Shown here piece by piece: positions 1 to 9,178 of a DNA stretch of 64,000 nucleotides. Within the stretch, counting starts at the first letter, position 1; each line of letters begins with the position of its first letter. The notes beneath the pieces are model-generated. The model did no database searches and was not told the origin of the DNA. It saw only the letters and a list, made by a program, of their open reading frames with translations. Source of the stretch: Sphingomonas sp. 7/4-4 (lineage in GTDB: Bacteria > Pseudomonadota > Alphaproteobacteria > Sphingomonadales > Sphingomonadaceae); the NCBI RefSeq assembly GCF_027941955.1, contig NZ_CP115960.1, forward strand, positions 3,798,501-3,862,500, given 5' to 3'. The translations under genes were made by a program, and so were the position numbers.

Positions 1-700
1 GTTCGGCGGCGATGATCGATTGCAGCGATTCGAGCCGTTTGGTCCTCGCCGCGACGGGCAGGTCCTTGTCCTTGATGAGCGACGCCACCTGCATGCGAAG
101 CCCGCCGAGCGTCTGCAGCACGCTGTCGTGCATGTCGCGGCTCAGGTCGAGCCGGGCATTGGCAAAGGCCCGTTCGCGCCACGCCTCGAACATCAGATAG
201 CGATCGAGCGTCGCGCTCACCGCGCGCGAGGCGGCGACGATTTGGCTGAGCATCAGTTCCGAAATCCGGGGAAAATCCAGCAAATAGATATATCCGGTGA
301 GCGCCCCGGTCCGGATCGGCAAAGCGGCGACGTTCCCGCCTGCCGCGGCCTCGGGCGCCGGCAGGAACCCCGCCGGGATCGTGCGCACCGCCGGGCCCAA
401 CCGGAGCTTCGCATCGACCAGCGCGCTTCCGCTTTCCGAATCCCGGATGAACCCTTCGCCGCTTCCGTCGGGTGCGAGCATCCGCTCGAGCAGGGCCGGA
501 TCGAGCTCGACGTTCGACAATTCACCATCGCTGAACCGGTAGCATTCGGGAATCCGGTCCACTTCGCGCTGCCAGCAGATCAGCATCTCGGATGTGCCGA
601 ACCGTTCGGACAGTTTCGTCGCGATGCCTGCGATGGGGAGCGTTCGTGCCCGAATGCTGGTGTCGAGCAATTCCTCGTTCCAACGGTCGCCGACCGGTGC
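1..700 (-). CDS. Sensor histidine kinase, fragment (runs off left edge; N-terminus lost)
   Basis: The leftward frame contains a GAF-like stretch followed by a dimerisation/phosphoacceptor helix with RDMHDSVLQTLGGL, the H-box type of NarL/DesK-class (HisKA_3) kinases; the His is the expected autophosphorylation site. The ATP-binding domain would lie left of the window. No membrane segments are visible upstream, although kinases of this kind usually have them. Instead the frame emerges near position 700 straight out of a truncated SCPU gene in another frame. A GTG at 710-712 could start translation, but I see no convincing ribosome site. I infer that a deletion or a misassembly joined two gene fragments here. 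Confidence 0.7.
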
Positions 701-984
701 GGATAGTTGCACACCGCGTCGAAGCGGACGTCCACCGAAGCCGCGCTGACCGCGAGAGTCGCCGGATCGACCATCCGGTCGATCTGCAGCGTGTTGCCGG
801 AGAGACCGCGGAAATTGATCTGGTTGCCCGACCGCAGCCTGGGCTCGGCCACCGCACACACCGGAGGCGTGTTGCCGGTCACCGGCAGGGTCTTGGTCGC
901 CACGGTCGACTGGGCAGATGTTGGGGGTGCACAGGGGAGACCGCAGACGACCAAGACCAATCCAAGGAGCGGCAGATGTTTCAT
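580..984 (-). pseudogene. Spore coat U (SCPU) domain protein, truncated at its C-terminal half
   Basis: Starts at ATG 984, one base after the stop of the preceding SCPU gene. It has a signal peptide (MKHLPLLGLVLVVCGLP...) and the first half of an SCPU domain, ending with VRFDAVCNYPHR. SCPU proteins normally continue for another 70 or more residues with further Cys and a C-terminal beta strand. Here the sequence after CNYPHR no longer resembles the family, and a histidine-kinase frame takes over. SCPU proteins are secreted, pilin-like subunits of chaperone-usher systems. I read this copy as broken by the junction near position 697. Confidence 0.65.
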
Positions 985-985
985 G

Positions 986-1548
986 TCAGGAGGCCACTGC
1001 GAGAGTGACGGTGACATTGCCCTGATAGTTGGTGTCCGCGACGAGGCGTTGCGTCGCACCGCCCGCCGTCGAGAACCCGCCGATCGAGACCGTGATGTCC
1101 CCCGAAAATGCCGTGAGCCGCGACTGCACCGCTGCCGGATTGGTCGTCGCGCTCGTCGAGAAGCTCGCCGCCGTCGTCGTCCAGCCTGCCGCGGTCGCGG
1201 TATAGTTGACCGAACGCGAGAAGCCGGTGGGCGGCGTGGTGGTGAAGGTCTGCGCCGCCAGCGGCGTCGCATTGACCGTGATCGTGCTGCGCGAACTGCA
1301 GAACGATCCCGCCAGCACCTTGGGCGGCGCCGCCAGATCGGTGCGCAGCAGGCCGGTATTGACGTCGATGAGCACACCGAGCGCGAAGGTCGAGCCGGTA
1401 CCGGAGACGATCCCCCGACGCACATCGAAGGCACGTTGCCGGTGACGATGAAATTCTTGGTGTCGGTCGCGCTCTGCGCCGATGCCGTGCCTGCCCAGGA
1501 CAGAGCGGCGAGCGCCGTCAGTCCGAACAGTCGATGATACATGCTCAT
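986..1548 (-). CDS. SCPU domain secreted protein (frameshift in G run)
   Basis: ATG at 1548 overlaps the stop of the upstream paralogue (TGATG). The signal peptide MSMYHRLFGLTALAALSWAG is followed by FIVTGNVPSMCVGG. The frame then changes in a five-C run (plus strand 1412-1416) and continues with STFALGVLIDVNTGLL and the usual SCPU features: a GSFCSSRSTITV core, then a C-terminal GNVTVTLAV strand. One extra G on the coding strand restores a continuous 187-residue protein. Paired Cys and the terminal beta strand fit donor-strand-type assembly. Probably co-transcribed with its paralogues. Confidence 0.8.
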
Positions 1549-2129
1549 CACAAGCCTCCGCCTGAAGGTGCCGGGCCGAGCGTCACGATGACGAGGCCGC
1601 TATAGGAACCGGCGGTCAGCAATGCGTCCGACGGTGCAGTGAAATTGGAGAGGTTGACGGTCAGGTCGGCGATCTTCGGCGCGCCCTGCGTCGCCCCGAC
1701 GCTCGATGCGCTCGGCGTTCCGCCGCCCGCTGTGGCGCCGGTAGTCGTGGTTGCCGCGCCCGGAGCCCAGTTGGTGACCGCCGCCGTGTAGTTCACCGCG
1801 CGGGCGAACCCGGTCGGAGCCGGCGTCGCGTCACTGTTGACCAGGGCAGTCGCGGTCACGGTGATCGCGGAACCGGCAAAGTTGCAGAACGAGCCGGCAA
1901 GCGTGACTGTGCGCGGCGTGATCGCGGCGATCCTGCCGACGCGCGTGCCCGACGTCGTCGCCAGCTGGCCGAGATCGACCGGTGCCGGCGTCGGCGTCCC
2001 CAGCATGCACAGCTGGGAGACGTTGCCTGCGACCGCGACGTCACCCGTCGCGGTGTCGGTCACCGTCTGGCCGTGCGCGATACCCGGCAGGGCGGCCGCG
2101 GCGAGCAATGGAAGGATAAGGCGCTTCAC
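1548..2129 (-). CDS. SCPU domain secreted protein
   Basis: A 193-residue protein with a cleavable signal peptide (ending near HGQT) and an SCPU-type domain: VAGNVSQLCMLG, a central AGSFCNFAGSAITV and a terminal SGLVIVTLGP strand. It is Ala/Thr/Gly-rich with two conserved Cys, as in its neighbours. Its stop overlaps the next gene start, so translation is probably coupled. SCPU proteins act outside the cell as pilus or biofilm matrix subunits. The substrate or surface bound cannot be told from the sequence. Confidence 0.85.
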   Translation of the reverse strand: MKRLILPLLAAAALPGIAHGQTVTDTATGDVAVAGNVSQLCMLGTPTPAPVDLGQLATTSGTRVGRIAAITPRTVTLAGSFCNFAGSAITVTATALVNSDATPAPTGFARAVNYTAAVTNWAPGAATTTTGATAGGGTPSASSVGATQGAPKIADLTVNLSNFTAPSDALLTAGSYSGLVIVTLGPAPSGGGL

Positions 2130-2142
2130 GGTCCCGGTTTCC

Positions 2143-2706
2143 TCAATTCAAGAGCGGCAGGCTGACGTTGGGCGTCAGCGTGACCAGGACCTGGCCCGAA
2201 TAGCTGCCGGCAACGAGGATGCCGCCGGTCGGCGACGAGGAGCCCGCCAAAGTCACCACGACGTTGCCGGTGAACAGGCCGACCGGAACGGCCGTGCCGG
2301 CCCCGGCTGACAGGGACGTGTCGGTGGCGGTTGCGCTGTTGGCGAGAGCGCTCGCCGAATAATTGACTACGCTGTCGAAGCCCGTGGGGGCCGCGCCGAC
2401 AAAGGTCGTGTCGACCAACGGCTGCGCCTCGACGCTCATCGATGCGGCAGTGCCGTTGCACCAGCCGACCAGCGTGCGGGCCTGGCCGTCGAGCTTGCTG
2501 GTATCCAGTTTGCCCGCGGTCGATCCCGATCCCTGCAGCGCCAGTTCGCCGGCATTGATGACGGCGGATGGCGTCGTGAACTGGCAACGGTCAGCGACCG
2601 AACCGTTCACCGTGACAGTGCCCGTTGCCGACGTCGACTGAGCGGCGGCGGGCAGGGCGGCAGTAGCGGCGACGACCGCGGCGACTGCAAGGATCGAGTT
2701 CTTCAT
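2143..2706 (-). CDS. SCPU domain secreted protein
   Basis: A 187-residue paralogue: signal peptide MKNSILAVAAVVAATAALPAAA, then VTVNGSVADRCQF, a mid-domain GWCNGTAASMSV Cys region and the terminal VLVTLTPNVSLPLL strand. The same Cys spacing and hydrophobic beta pattern recur in its neighbours, which fits repeated gene duplication. It lies 13 bp upstream of the next SCPU gene, as in an operon. Family membership is clear; the role of the individual copy is unknown. Confidence 0.85.
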   Translation of the reverse strand: MKNSILAVAAVVAATAALPAAAQSTSATGTVTVNGSVADRCQFTTPSAVINAGELALQGSGSTAGKLDTSKLDGQARTLVGWCNGTAASMSVEAQPLVDTTFVGAAPTGFDSVVNYSASALANSATATDTSLSAGAGTAVPVGLFTGNVVVTLAGSSSPTGGILVAGSYSGQVLVTLTPNVSLPLLN

Positions 2707-2730
2707 GTCATTATGCTCCGATGAAGCCGA

Positions 2731-3312
2731 TCACGCGCCGGGCGCGATGACGATCGAGATGTTTCCGGTGTACGAGCCCGCGACGAGCAGGTCGGTCGGC
2801 AGGGCCGTGCCGAACGTGTCCGCCGTGATGGTCACGTTCGCGCTGCCGTTATTGGCCAGGCGGCCACCGGCGGGTGTCGCTGCGGTCGGCAGGTTGCGGC
2901 TGTCGTTGCTCACCGTGGCCGTACCGGCCGGCGTGAGCGCGACGGCGACATTGGCGTTATAGTCGATCCGGGCCGCATAACCGGCCGGAGCGAGGCCCGC
3001 GGTGGTCAGCTGGGTCGAATCGACTGCAATGGTCGGGTTCGACGTGTTGCAGACGACGCGGAATGCGAGCGTGGCGGGCCCCGACGCGTTGAAGCGCGTG
3101 GCGAGGTCGGTCGCCATCGTGCCGTCTGCCTGGGCCAGTTCGCCGAGCGCCACCGTGCTGGTGAAGGTGCTGCCCGAACCGGGCAGGACGGCGCACTTGT
3201 TGGCGACGCTGCCGGTGATGTTGACGGTGCCCGTCACCGTCTGTGCCGATGCCGGCACGGCGATGGTGAGCATGGTGCCGGCGCCGAGCGCCGCGATCAG
3301 ATACTTGTTCAT
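2731..3312 (-). CDS. SCPU domain secreted protein
   Basis: I chose ATG 3312 because it begins a clean signal peptide (MNKYLIAALGAGTMLTIAVPASA). An alternative in-frame ATG at 3330 would add six charged residues in front. The mature part carries ITGSVANKCAVLPGSG, FRVVCNTSNPTIAV and a terminal YTGNISIVIAPG strand, the SCPU pattern. About 193 residues. Second gene of the leftward SCPU operon, 123 bp after the first SCPU stop, so an internal promoter is possible. Confidence 0.85.
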   Translation of the reverse strand: MNKYLIAALGAGTMLTIAVPASAQTVTGTVNITGSVANKCAVLPGSGSTFTSTVALGELAQADGTMATDLATRFNASGPATLAFRVVCNTSNPTIAVDSTQLTTAGLAPAGYAARIDYNANVAVALTPAGTATVSNDSRNLPTAATPAGGRLANNGSANVTITADTFGTALPTDLLVAGSYTGNISIVIAPGA

Positions 3313-3435
3313 TGTCTTGCCTTTTCCCATTCAGATTGAATCCGACGGTGCGCCCGGCCGATGACCCGGCACCCTCCCCTTCGACAATCGAACGGCCGCC
3401 CCGAGGCTGGGTGAGCCGCTCTGTGCGCGGCGCCG

Positions 3436-4068
3436 TCATGACGCCGCGCTCACCGTCACCGTTAAGGTGTCGGAATAGATGCCCCCGATCAGCGCGCTCG
3501 AGCCGTTGTAGGCGGGCGCGCTGACGCGGAGATACGTGCCGGGCTGATTGACCGACGTGGAATTGAGCAGAAGGCCTTGCGACATGCTCACGGGCCCGCG
3601 GAATGCGCAGGGTGCCGCCGCGGCTGCCGCCAGTGTCGCTACGGTGCAAGTGCCCGTCGCCGTGCTCGACGATCCGACCAGGTTGAGCGACACGTCATAG
3701 GGTGCCAGCACGGCATAGCCGGGCGAGACCGATCCGCCGGTCTGCAGGCCGCCATTGGCCGAGACCACCGCAACCCGCGAAGGGCCGGTGCAATCGAGCT
3801 GGAAGCTGAAATCGTGGCTGAAGCCGGTGACGTCGAAGTCGGGCTGATTGTAACTGCCCGAGGGTGCCGATCCCGTCGCGAAGCCGCAACGGCCGCCGAC
3901 CGAAGCGGTCACCTGCACCGGCAGCTGGCGGTTGCCGCCCACGACACCGGGCTGGCCAGCGGCATATACCGTCTGTGCGGCGGCAGCATGCGGCAGCATG
4001 GCAACGCCAATCGCGAGCAGACATATGCCTATTGAACACCGGCCAATCACAGTTCCCGCCCCTCCCAA
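3436..4068 (-). CDS. SCPU domain secreted protein, first gene of cluster
   Basis: A 210-residue protein with a signal peptide through PHAAAAQ. It is more divergent and longer than its paralogues, with two extra Cys (GTCTVATL... and APCAFRGP). It keeps SVGGRCGFATG and a C-terminal IYSDTLTVTVSAAS beta strand. As the first gene after a 600-bp AT-rich gap it probably follows the operon promoter. It could be a tip or adaptor subunit, but that is inference. No PapD-like chaperone or usher gene is present on this side within the window. Confidence 0.8.
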   Translation of the reverse strand: MGGAGTVIGRCSIGICLLAIGVAMLPHAAAAQTVYAAGQPGVVGGNRQLPVQVTASVGGRCGFATGSAPSGSYNQPDFDVTGFSHDFSFQLDCTGPSRVAVVSANGGLQTGGSVSPGYAVLAPYDVSLNLVGSSSTATGTCTVATLAAAAAAPCAFRGPVSMSQGLLLNSTSVNQPGTYLRVSAPAYNGSSALIGGIYSDTLTVTVSAAS

Positions 4069-4672
4069 GGCAAATGAACGATTGGCTAATGATCAATTCA
4101 TCCCGCTAAAACGCAAGAAGATTTTTTAAAGCTTTAATTAACCATTTGATGAGTCTAAAGAAAAACCTATATGGGCTAAGGATATATAAATATATCTTTG
4201 GATATAATGAGTCAGAAATACGTCGGTATTACTTGTGTATGAATGAGACAAATATTTTACTTCGCAGTATTGTACCTAAGTTTTTCGGAAAATAACCTCG
4301 CATCTTGAGCCGCAATGTCGAGGATGTTATCAGATATACTACTGTGTTCGGAGAGGTCAGCGTTGAACGATCGGCCACCGACAAGATGAATCGGCCTAAA
4401 ACGCCGAACAGAAAAATGACGCCGGATTAGAATAAAGTCCCGATTCCTGGCACGTATGTGTCCTTCATCCAGTTCTCGAACCCAGCCGCGCCGAACGACT
4501 CGGAGTTCTGCCACTCGCTCTTGCCCGGGATTATCGCAGGAGGTCCCCCAACGCGCCGGGAGTGACGGGGCGCCGGAATGTCATTCCCGACATCTATGGA
4601 GCATGACGGTCACCGCCAGGGCAGGGGGCTGCTGCCGTTGCACTCGGGACGACGATACGGAATGAGGACTCT
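4069..4672 (-). other. AT-rich intergenic region with a weak hypothetical ORF
   Basis: About 600 bp between the SCPU operon and the GT87-like gene. Positions about 4090-4290 are strikingly AT-rich in a GC-rich chromosome, with runs such as gatttttt and repeated tatat, fitting a promoter zone for the leftward SCPU operon or foreign DNA. A leftward 85-codon frame (4257-4514) encodes an Arg-rich peptide that I do not recognise and that has no clear ribosome site. I would not call it a gene on this evidence. The last 150 bp return to normal composition. Confidence 0.5.
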
Positions 4673-5876
4673 ATGAAGCTCGACGACGTCGATGATCAAG
4701 GCACTGGCCCGAAACCAGCGAGGGGGCCGTTGTTCAGCGATGCGCGAGTGCGACCGGTCGCCTGGGGATGGTGCCTGGCCTGGCCCATCCTGCTCGCCAT
4801 GCACCTCGCCGGGCAGCTCCGCGCCGGCTGGACCGACAATGTCGATCGCCCGTTTGGAGAGGATTTCATCAACTTCTGGTCCGCGGCGCGCCTGGCGATG
4901 ACAGGCGCCTCAGGATCGATCTACGATATCGAGGCTTTCCACGCGTTCGAAGTCCGCGTGGTTGGCAACGCCATAGACCTCTATCACTATAGCTATCCTC
5001 CAACCCTGGCATTGCTGACCTTTCCGTTCGCGCTGCTGCCGTATCCCGTGGCCTGGGGAGCGTGGCAGCTGCTCGGCTGGCTTGCCTTCGCCCTGGCACT
5101 GCGGCGGTTCGCGCCAGGCGGCTGGCTGCTCGTTGCGTTTGCCTGGCCGGCGGTGTTCATCAACGCGATGGGCGGGCAGGCGGGTGCCTGGATCGCGGCG
5201 ATCCTCGGCTGGGCGTTGATCCTGCTGCCCCGCCGGCCGTTGGTCGCCGGGCTACTCCTCGCGTTGCTGACCGTGAAACCGCAACTTTTCTGGCTGGTGC
5301 CGATCGCGTTGCTTGCCGGAAAGCAATGGCGCGCCCTGATCGGCCTGGCCGTCGGCGGGGCGCTGTTGCTCGCGCTCGCCACTTTGTGTTTCGGCGTCGA
5401 GATCTGGCCGGCCTATGCGCAGCAGGCCGCGATGCTGAAGCGCGTGATCCTCGAGGACGGCGCTGGCGTCTGGCACCGCATGATCTCGATCTTCGTGCTG
5501 GTGCGGCATCTGGGCGCTCCTCCCGCTGGCCTATTCGGCGCAAGCGCTGGTGAGCCTGGCGGTCGCGGCAATGGTCTTTTGGGCCTGGCACCGCGACACT
5601 CCGGCAAAGGTGCCGCTACTGGTCACCGGCATGGTTGTCGGTTCGCTCTATGTCAGCGACTATGATTGCGTCATGCTCGCCTTTCCGGCCGTATGGTTGT
5701 GGTCGCAAGCCACCGGGCCCCGCATATGGATTGTGCTCGCAGCGCTTCTCCCGCTGATCGCCGCGGTGCTGGCGGTATCCACCGGCGCGGCGATAGGCGC
5801 TCTGTTGCTGTGGCCGCTTATGCTGGCGCTCTGGCGGGCTAATTCGTTTCCTGCGTCGGGAGAATCAAATACGTGA
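4673..5876 (+). CDS. GT87/DUF2029-like polytopic membrane glycosyltransferase (frameshift)
   Basis: About 400 residues with many hydrophobic helices. FGEDFINFWSAARLAMTG near residues 60-80 resembles the D-x-x-x-F-W motif of GT87 (DUF2029) polyprenyl-phosphate-dependent mannosyltransferase relatives, followed by YHYSYPPTLALL. The frame shifts at a CCC run near 5520-5524: removing one C joins VRHLGAPP to LAYSAQALVSLAV and continues to the stop at 5876. It acts in the cytoplasmic membrane, probably adding a sugar to a lipid-linked or surface glycan. No glycan gene neighbours are present to narrow the substrate. Confidence 0.7.
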
Positions 5877-5980
5877 GGCCGTAGCCCTGCATCTTTGACG
5901 CGAGCTATGACCTGACTTGCCTCGATGCGGCCGCGGCTCGCCCGCTTCCCGTCTCGGCAGCCGATGAAACAGGCAGGTCG

Positions 5981-8199
5981 TCAGCGCATCCGCGTCCTGA
6001 GCGACAGGCCGAAAATCCGCGGCTCGTTGACGAAGCCGGTATTGTTGTTGAAGTCGATGCCGCCTTTGACATTCTCCTCGTCGGTGATGTTTCGGACGAA
6101 GGCGGCGAGCTCGAAGCTGCCGTCGCGCCTGGCGTAGCCGATGCGAAGTCCACCTTCGAACTGGCCGTCGCTGTAGAATTCGCGCGACTGGTAGAGGAAG
6201 AAGTTGGTGTAGCCTTGATAGGCCCAGTCGGTGAAGGCGAAGATCTCGCCGCCGTCGCTGACGGGAATCGCATAGCGCGCGGTGGCGTCCACGATCCATT
6301 CCGGCGCTTGCGGGAACGGATTGCCGTCGACCAGCGCGCGTTGCGTGCCAGCGATCGTAACCAGCGGATCCGTGACGGTGCACTGCGCGCAGATGCCGAC
6401 TGCAAGGTCGGGATCGTCGATCCTGGTATTGTTGTAGCTCACGCCGGCGGTGAAAGTGAGCGACGATGTCGGGCGGAATTCGGAATCGAGCTCGAATCCC
6501 CAGGCCTTGCCCTTGTCGGCATTGAGCAGCTGGACGAGGTTGCCGCTGCCGCCGACTGCAGTGAACTGCGGATCGTCGACCGTATAGGTGAAGGCGGTGG
6601 CATTGATGCGCACGCGGCGATCGAACAGCTCGCTCTTGAAGCCGGCCTCCCAGGACAGGATCTTCTCCGATGTCGCGACCGAGGGCGGATTGAAGAAGGC
6701 GACGTCGCGGCCCTGGATCGATGGGGCGCGGAAGCCGCTGGCGACGCGGCCGTAGATGCTGAACGTCGGCGTGAAATCGTACATCGCGCTGACGTCCCAG
6801 CTGACGCGCGCGTCCGAGACCGAGCGATCGTCGGCAGATGATCCGCCAATTACCTCGAATTGCTTGTCGTCCTCGGTATAGCGCAGTCCGCCGGTGAGCT
6901 TGAATGCGTCCGTCAGCTTGTAGCTCGCCTGGCCGAACACCGCCCAGCTCTGATTCTGGTGACGCACGGTGGTAGGCGGGGGAAGCTGAAGCCTTCGGTC
7001 AGCACGGTGAAGTCGCTATCGAAATAATAGGCACCGACCTGCCACCCGAACGGGCCGCCGCCAGTGCTGGCAAGCCGAACCTCCTGCGTCCATTGGTTGA
7101 GATCGAGCGAGTCCTGCGTATCGGACTGGAAGGGAATGAAACCCGGACCGTCCGTGGCGGTGCCGCCGTCGACATCGGCACGGCTGCTGCCTTGCGTGGT
7201 TTCATAGGCAGTGATCGAAGTGAGCACGGCACTCCCGAAATCATAATCGAGCTTCAGCGAGCTGCCCCAGCCCCGATACTGGGCGCGATTGTCGCCGCCT
7301 GCGTCCAGATACACCGTATCGCGCTTGAAATTGCCGTTGAGGTCATTGTTGCCGGGGCCGAGAATATTCGCGCGGAACACCGCCGCGGCGCCTTCGCCGT
7401 CGAAGCGGCGATAGTGGATATTGGCGAGCGCACTGAACGCTTCGGTCGGCGTGAACAGCAGCTGCCCGCGCGCGGCGACTTCGTCATACTGGCCATAGGC
7501 GTTTTTCTGGCCGGTGAAGCCGTTGTCGATCCAATTGTCGCGATGCTGGAAGAGCACCGAGACGCGCGCCGCGAGCCTGCCCGGAACGATCGGCCCGCCG
7601 GCGCCCGCATCGGCGCTGACCGTGCCGTAGGTTCCCGCCGAAACCGAGGCCTGCGCGCTGAACGTGTCGGACGGCTTGACCGTGTCGAACTTGATGATGC
7701 CCGCCGGCGTGTTGCGGCCGAACAGAGTGCCCTGCGGTCCGCGGAGCACCTCGACGCGTTCGATGTCGAACACCGGCGTGCTCTTCAGCGCGACATTCTC
7801 GAGCACGACATCGTCCATGATGACGGAGACGGGCTGCGAGGCGGCGAGATCGAAATCGGTGTTGCCGAGGCCGCGGATATAGAAGCGTGGCGCGACGCGG
7901 CCGTTCGAACTCTCCGCATAGAGTCCGGGCACGCGGGTCGCGAGCGCAGTGATGTCGTTGCCCGAATCGAAGATCGTCTGAAGCTGCTCGCCGTCCATCG
8001 TCGCGACCGATACCGGCACGTCCTGGATGTTCTCGGCGCGCCGCTGCGCGGTCACGACGATCTCCGGAATCGCGCTTTCCTGTTCGCTCTCGGTATCCTG
8101 CGCCTGGGCAGCGCCCGCTGCGGCCATGAGAGGAAGCGCTGCGGCCACGGTGACGAGCCAGCGGGTGCGGGAGCGAATGGTCGCGCGGTCTTGGTGCAT
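5981..8199 (-). CDS. TonB-dependent receptor (frameshift in C run)
   Basis: About 739 residues. ATG 8199 follows AAGGGG. Order: signal peptide ending AAQAQD, TonB-box-like EIVVTAQRR, a plug domain with ERVEVLRGPQGTLFGRN, then a 22-strand-type barrel. The frame changes in a G5 run (plus 6978-6982): one more C on the coding strand joins TEGFSFP to PPTTVRHQNQSW. The last residues are LSLRTRMR, lacking the usual terminal aromatic. Outer-membrane active uptake; the sphingomonad OAR/FyuA-like class handles varied substrates and none can be assigned here. No iron-type operator was seen upstream. Confidence 0.85.
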
Positions 8200-8443
8200 C
8201 GGAACCCCTTGTCTGCCGCGGGCACACCCCAGTTGGCTGCGCTGCAATGCAGCGAATCCCGCTCGTCAAGAAACTGACACAGAAACGACGCTTTCGCGAT
8301 AGGATTCGGGAACGGTGCGGCAACTCGAACGAATTTTTGCTGCGGCGCAAAGCGATTGCGGCCAGCCGCCTCGGCGGATTTTGAATGGCCGCATGGCCTG
8401 CAGTGTCGATAACATCGATTCAGGGCAGTCCCTGGGAGCAGAT

Positions 8444-8814
8444 CTACCTTACGGCTGCCGCCCCGGCGGCATCGCGCGCCAGATGCGCGTCGTCCATCGG
8501 GGTAGCTCGCAAACCGCCACAGCCACAGCCGCTCCAGCGGTGGGCGAAGTTGATCCGGCGCGAATATCGACGATGCGCCTCGGCCGGCGCGCGCCGCAGG
8601 CCATCCGCATCCGCCGGAACCAGGATCAGGTGAACGTGATTGGGCATCAGGCACCAGGCCAGGCAATGCACGTCGCGCTGGCGGCAGGCTGCAGACACCA
8701 GTTCGATATATGCGGAATAATCCTCGTCCTCGAAGAATACCGGCTGCCGCCGGTTGCCCGCTGGGTCACGTGATGCGCAACCTGGGGAACCACAATGCGC
8801 GCCAGCCTTGCCAT
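8444..8814 (-). pseudogene. REP-associated tyrosine transposase (RAYT, Y1_Tnp), decayed
   Basis: ATG 8814 opens MARLARIVVPQVAHHVTQR. After a lost base the frame continues with GNRRQPVFFEDEDYSAY and CLAWCLMPNHVHLILVP, whose HxH motif is the metal-binding pair of the Y1 (IS200/IS605-like) transposases. Later segments (LAEAHRRYSRRINF, SYPMDDAHLAR) fall in different frames, and the expected ARYVELNPVRAG end is missing. Several frame changes plus truncation make this a remnant rather than a single sequencing slip. Such transposases mobilise short palindromic REP sequences; short repeats lie directly upstream. Confidence 0.75.
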
Positions 8815-8848
8815 CTCCGCAATCTATCGGATCGCGCGCGTTTGGCAA

Positions 8849-8938
8849 TTAGGTATAGTGTCGCCGGAATTTTCCGGAATTTTAGGTATAGTGTCCCCGG
8901 AATTTTATGTCTTCGCAATTCCTAGTGCCCCCGGAATC
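8849..8938. repeat. 25-bp near-identical direct repeat upstream of the transposase remnant
   Basis: ttaggtatagtgtc-g-ccggaatttt at 8849-8873 recurs at 8882-8906 with one mismatch (c for g). A weaker third copy, cctagtgcccccggaatctt, lies at 8921-8940. The unit is AT-rich at its left side and contains ccggaa. The position just upstream of the RAYT start suggests a REP-like or promoter element associated with the transposase. Confidence 0.6.
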
Positions 8939-8951
8939 TTGGAATTCCCGA

Positions 8952-9176
8952 TTACGGAGCAACGGCATCCGCACAGCTCGCCTTGTACGCAACTCTATAA
9001 AAACGAATACTGTAAAATATGTTTGCGCAGAGACCAGATGATATCATATATCCAAATACCATCGATAAAGAGTTTTCAGGAAAACTATAAGATACAAAAC
9101 TTATGGCGCAATACAATAGTGGGATAACAGAGATCAAAGCCGTAAAATACAATAATTTATCCAACTTAGTTTCCAT
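8952..9176 (-). CDS. Small AT-rich membrane protein, possible immunity protein of the RHS protein
   Basis: I chose ATG 9176 (METKLDKLLYFTALISVIPL). An earlier ATG at 9194 overlaps the end of the RHS gene. About 74 residues with two hydrophobic helices, roughly residues 8-30 and 38-55, and a short polar tail. Base composition is clearly AT-rich compared with its surroundings. It starts only three bases downstream of the RHS stop on the same strand. A small hydrophobic gene placed directly after the variable end of an RHS protein is the usual place of an immunity gene. I recognise no family, so the role is inferred from position only. Confidence 0.5.
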   Translation of the reverse strand: METKLDKLLYFTALISVIPLLYCAISFVSYSFPENSLSMVFGYMISSGLCANIFYSIRFYRVAYKASCADAVAP

Positions 9177-9178
9177 GG

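Noticed and set aside
20..706. Plus-strand frame at the left end
   Set aside because: The opposite strand encodes a recognisable histidine kinase H-box; the plus frame is its shadow.
4257..4514. Leftward 85-codon frame in the AT-rich gap
   Set aside because: No recognisable motif, no ribosome site and unusual composition; kept only as a note in the intergenic entry.
5515..5560. Programmed ribosomal frameshifting in the broken genes
   Set aside because: The breaks are in many unrelated genes, mostly without slippery heptamers or downstream structures, and go in both directions; sequence error explains them better.
8200..8330. Iron-type operator before the first TonB receptor
   Set aside because: I looked for the TGCGAnnCGTTCGC pattern and found only weak partial matches, so no regulatory call was made.
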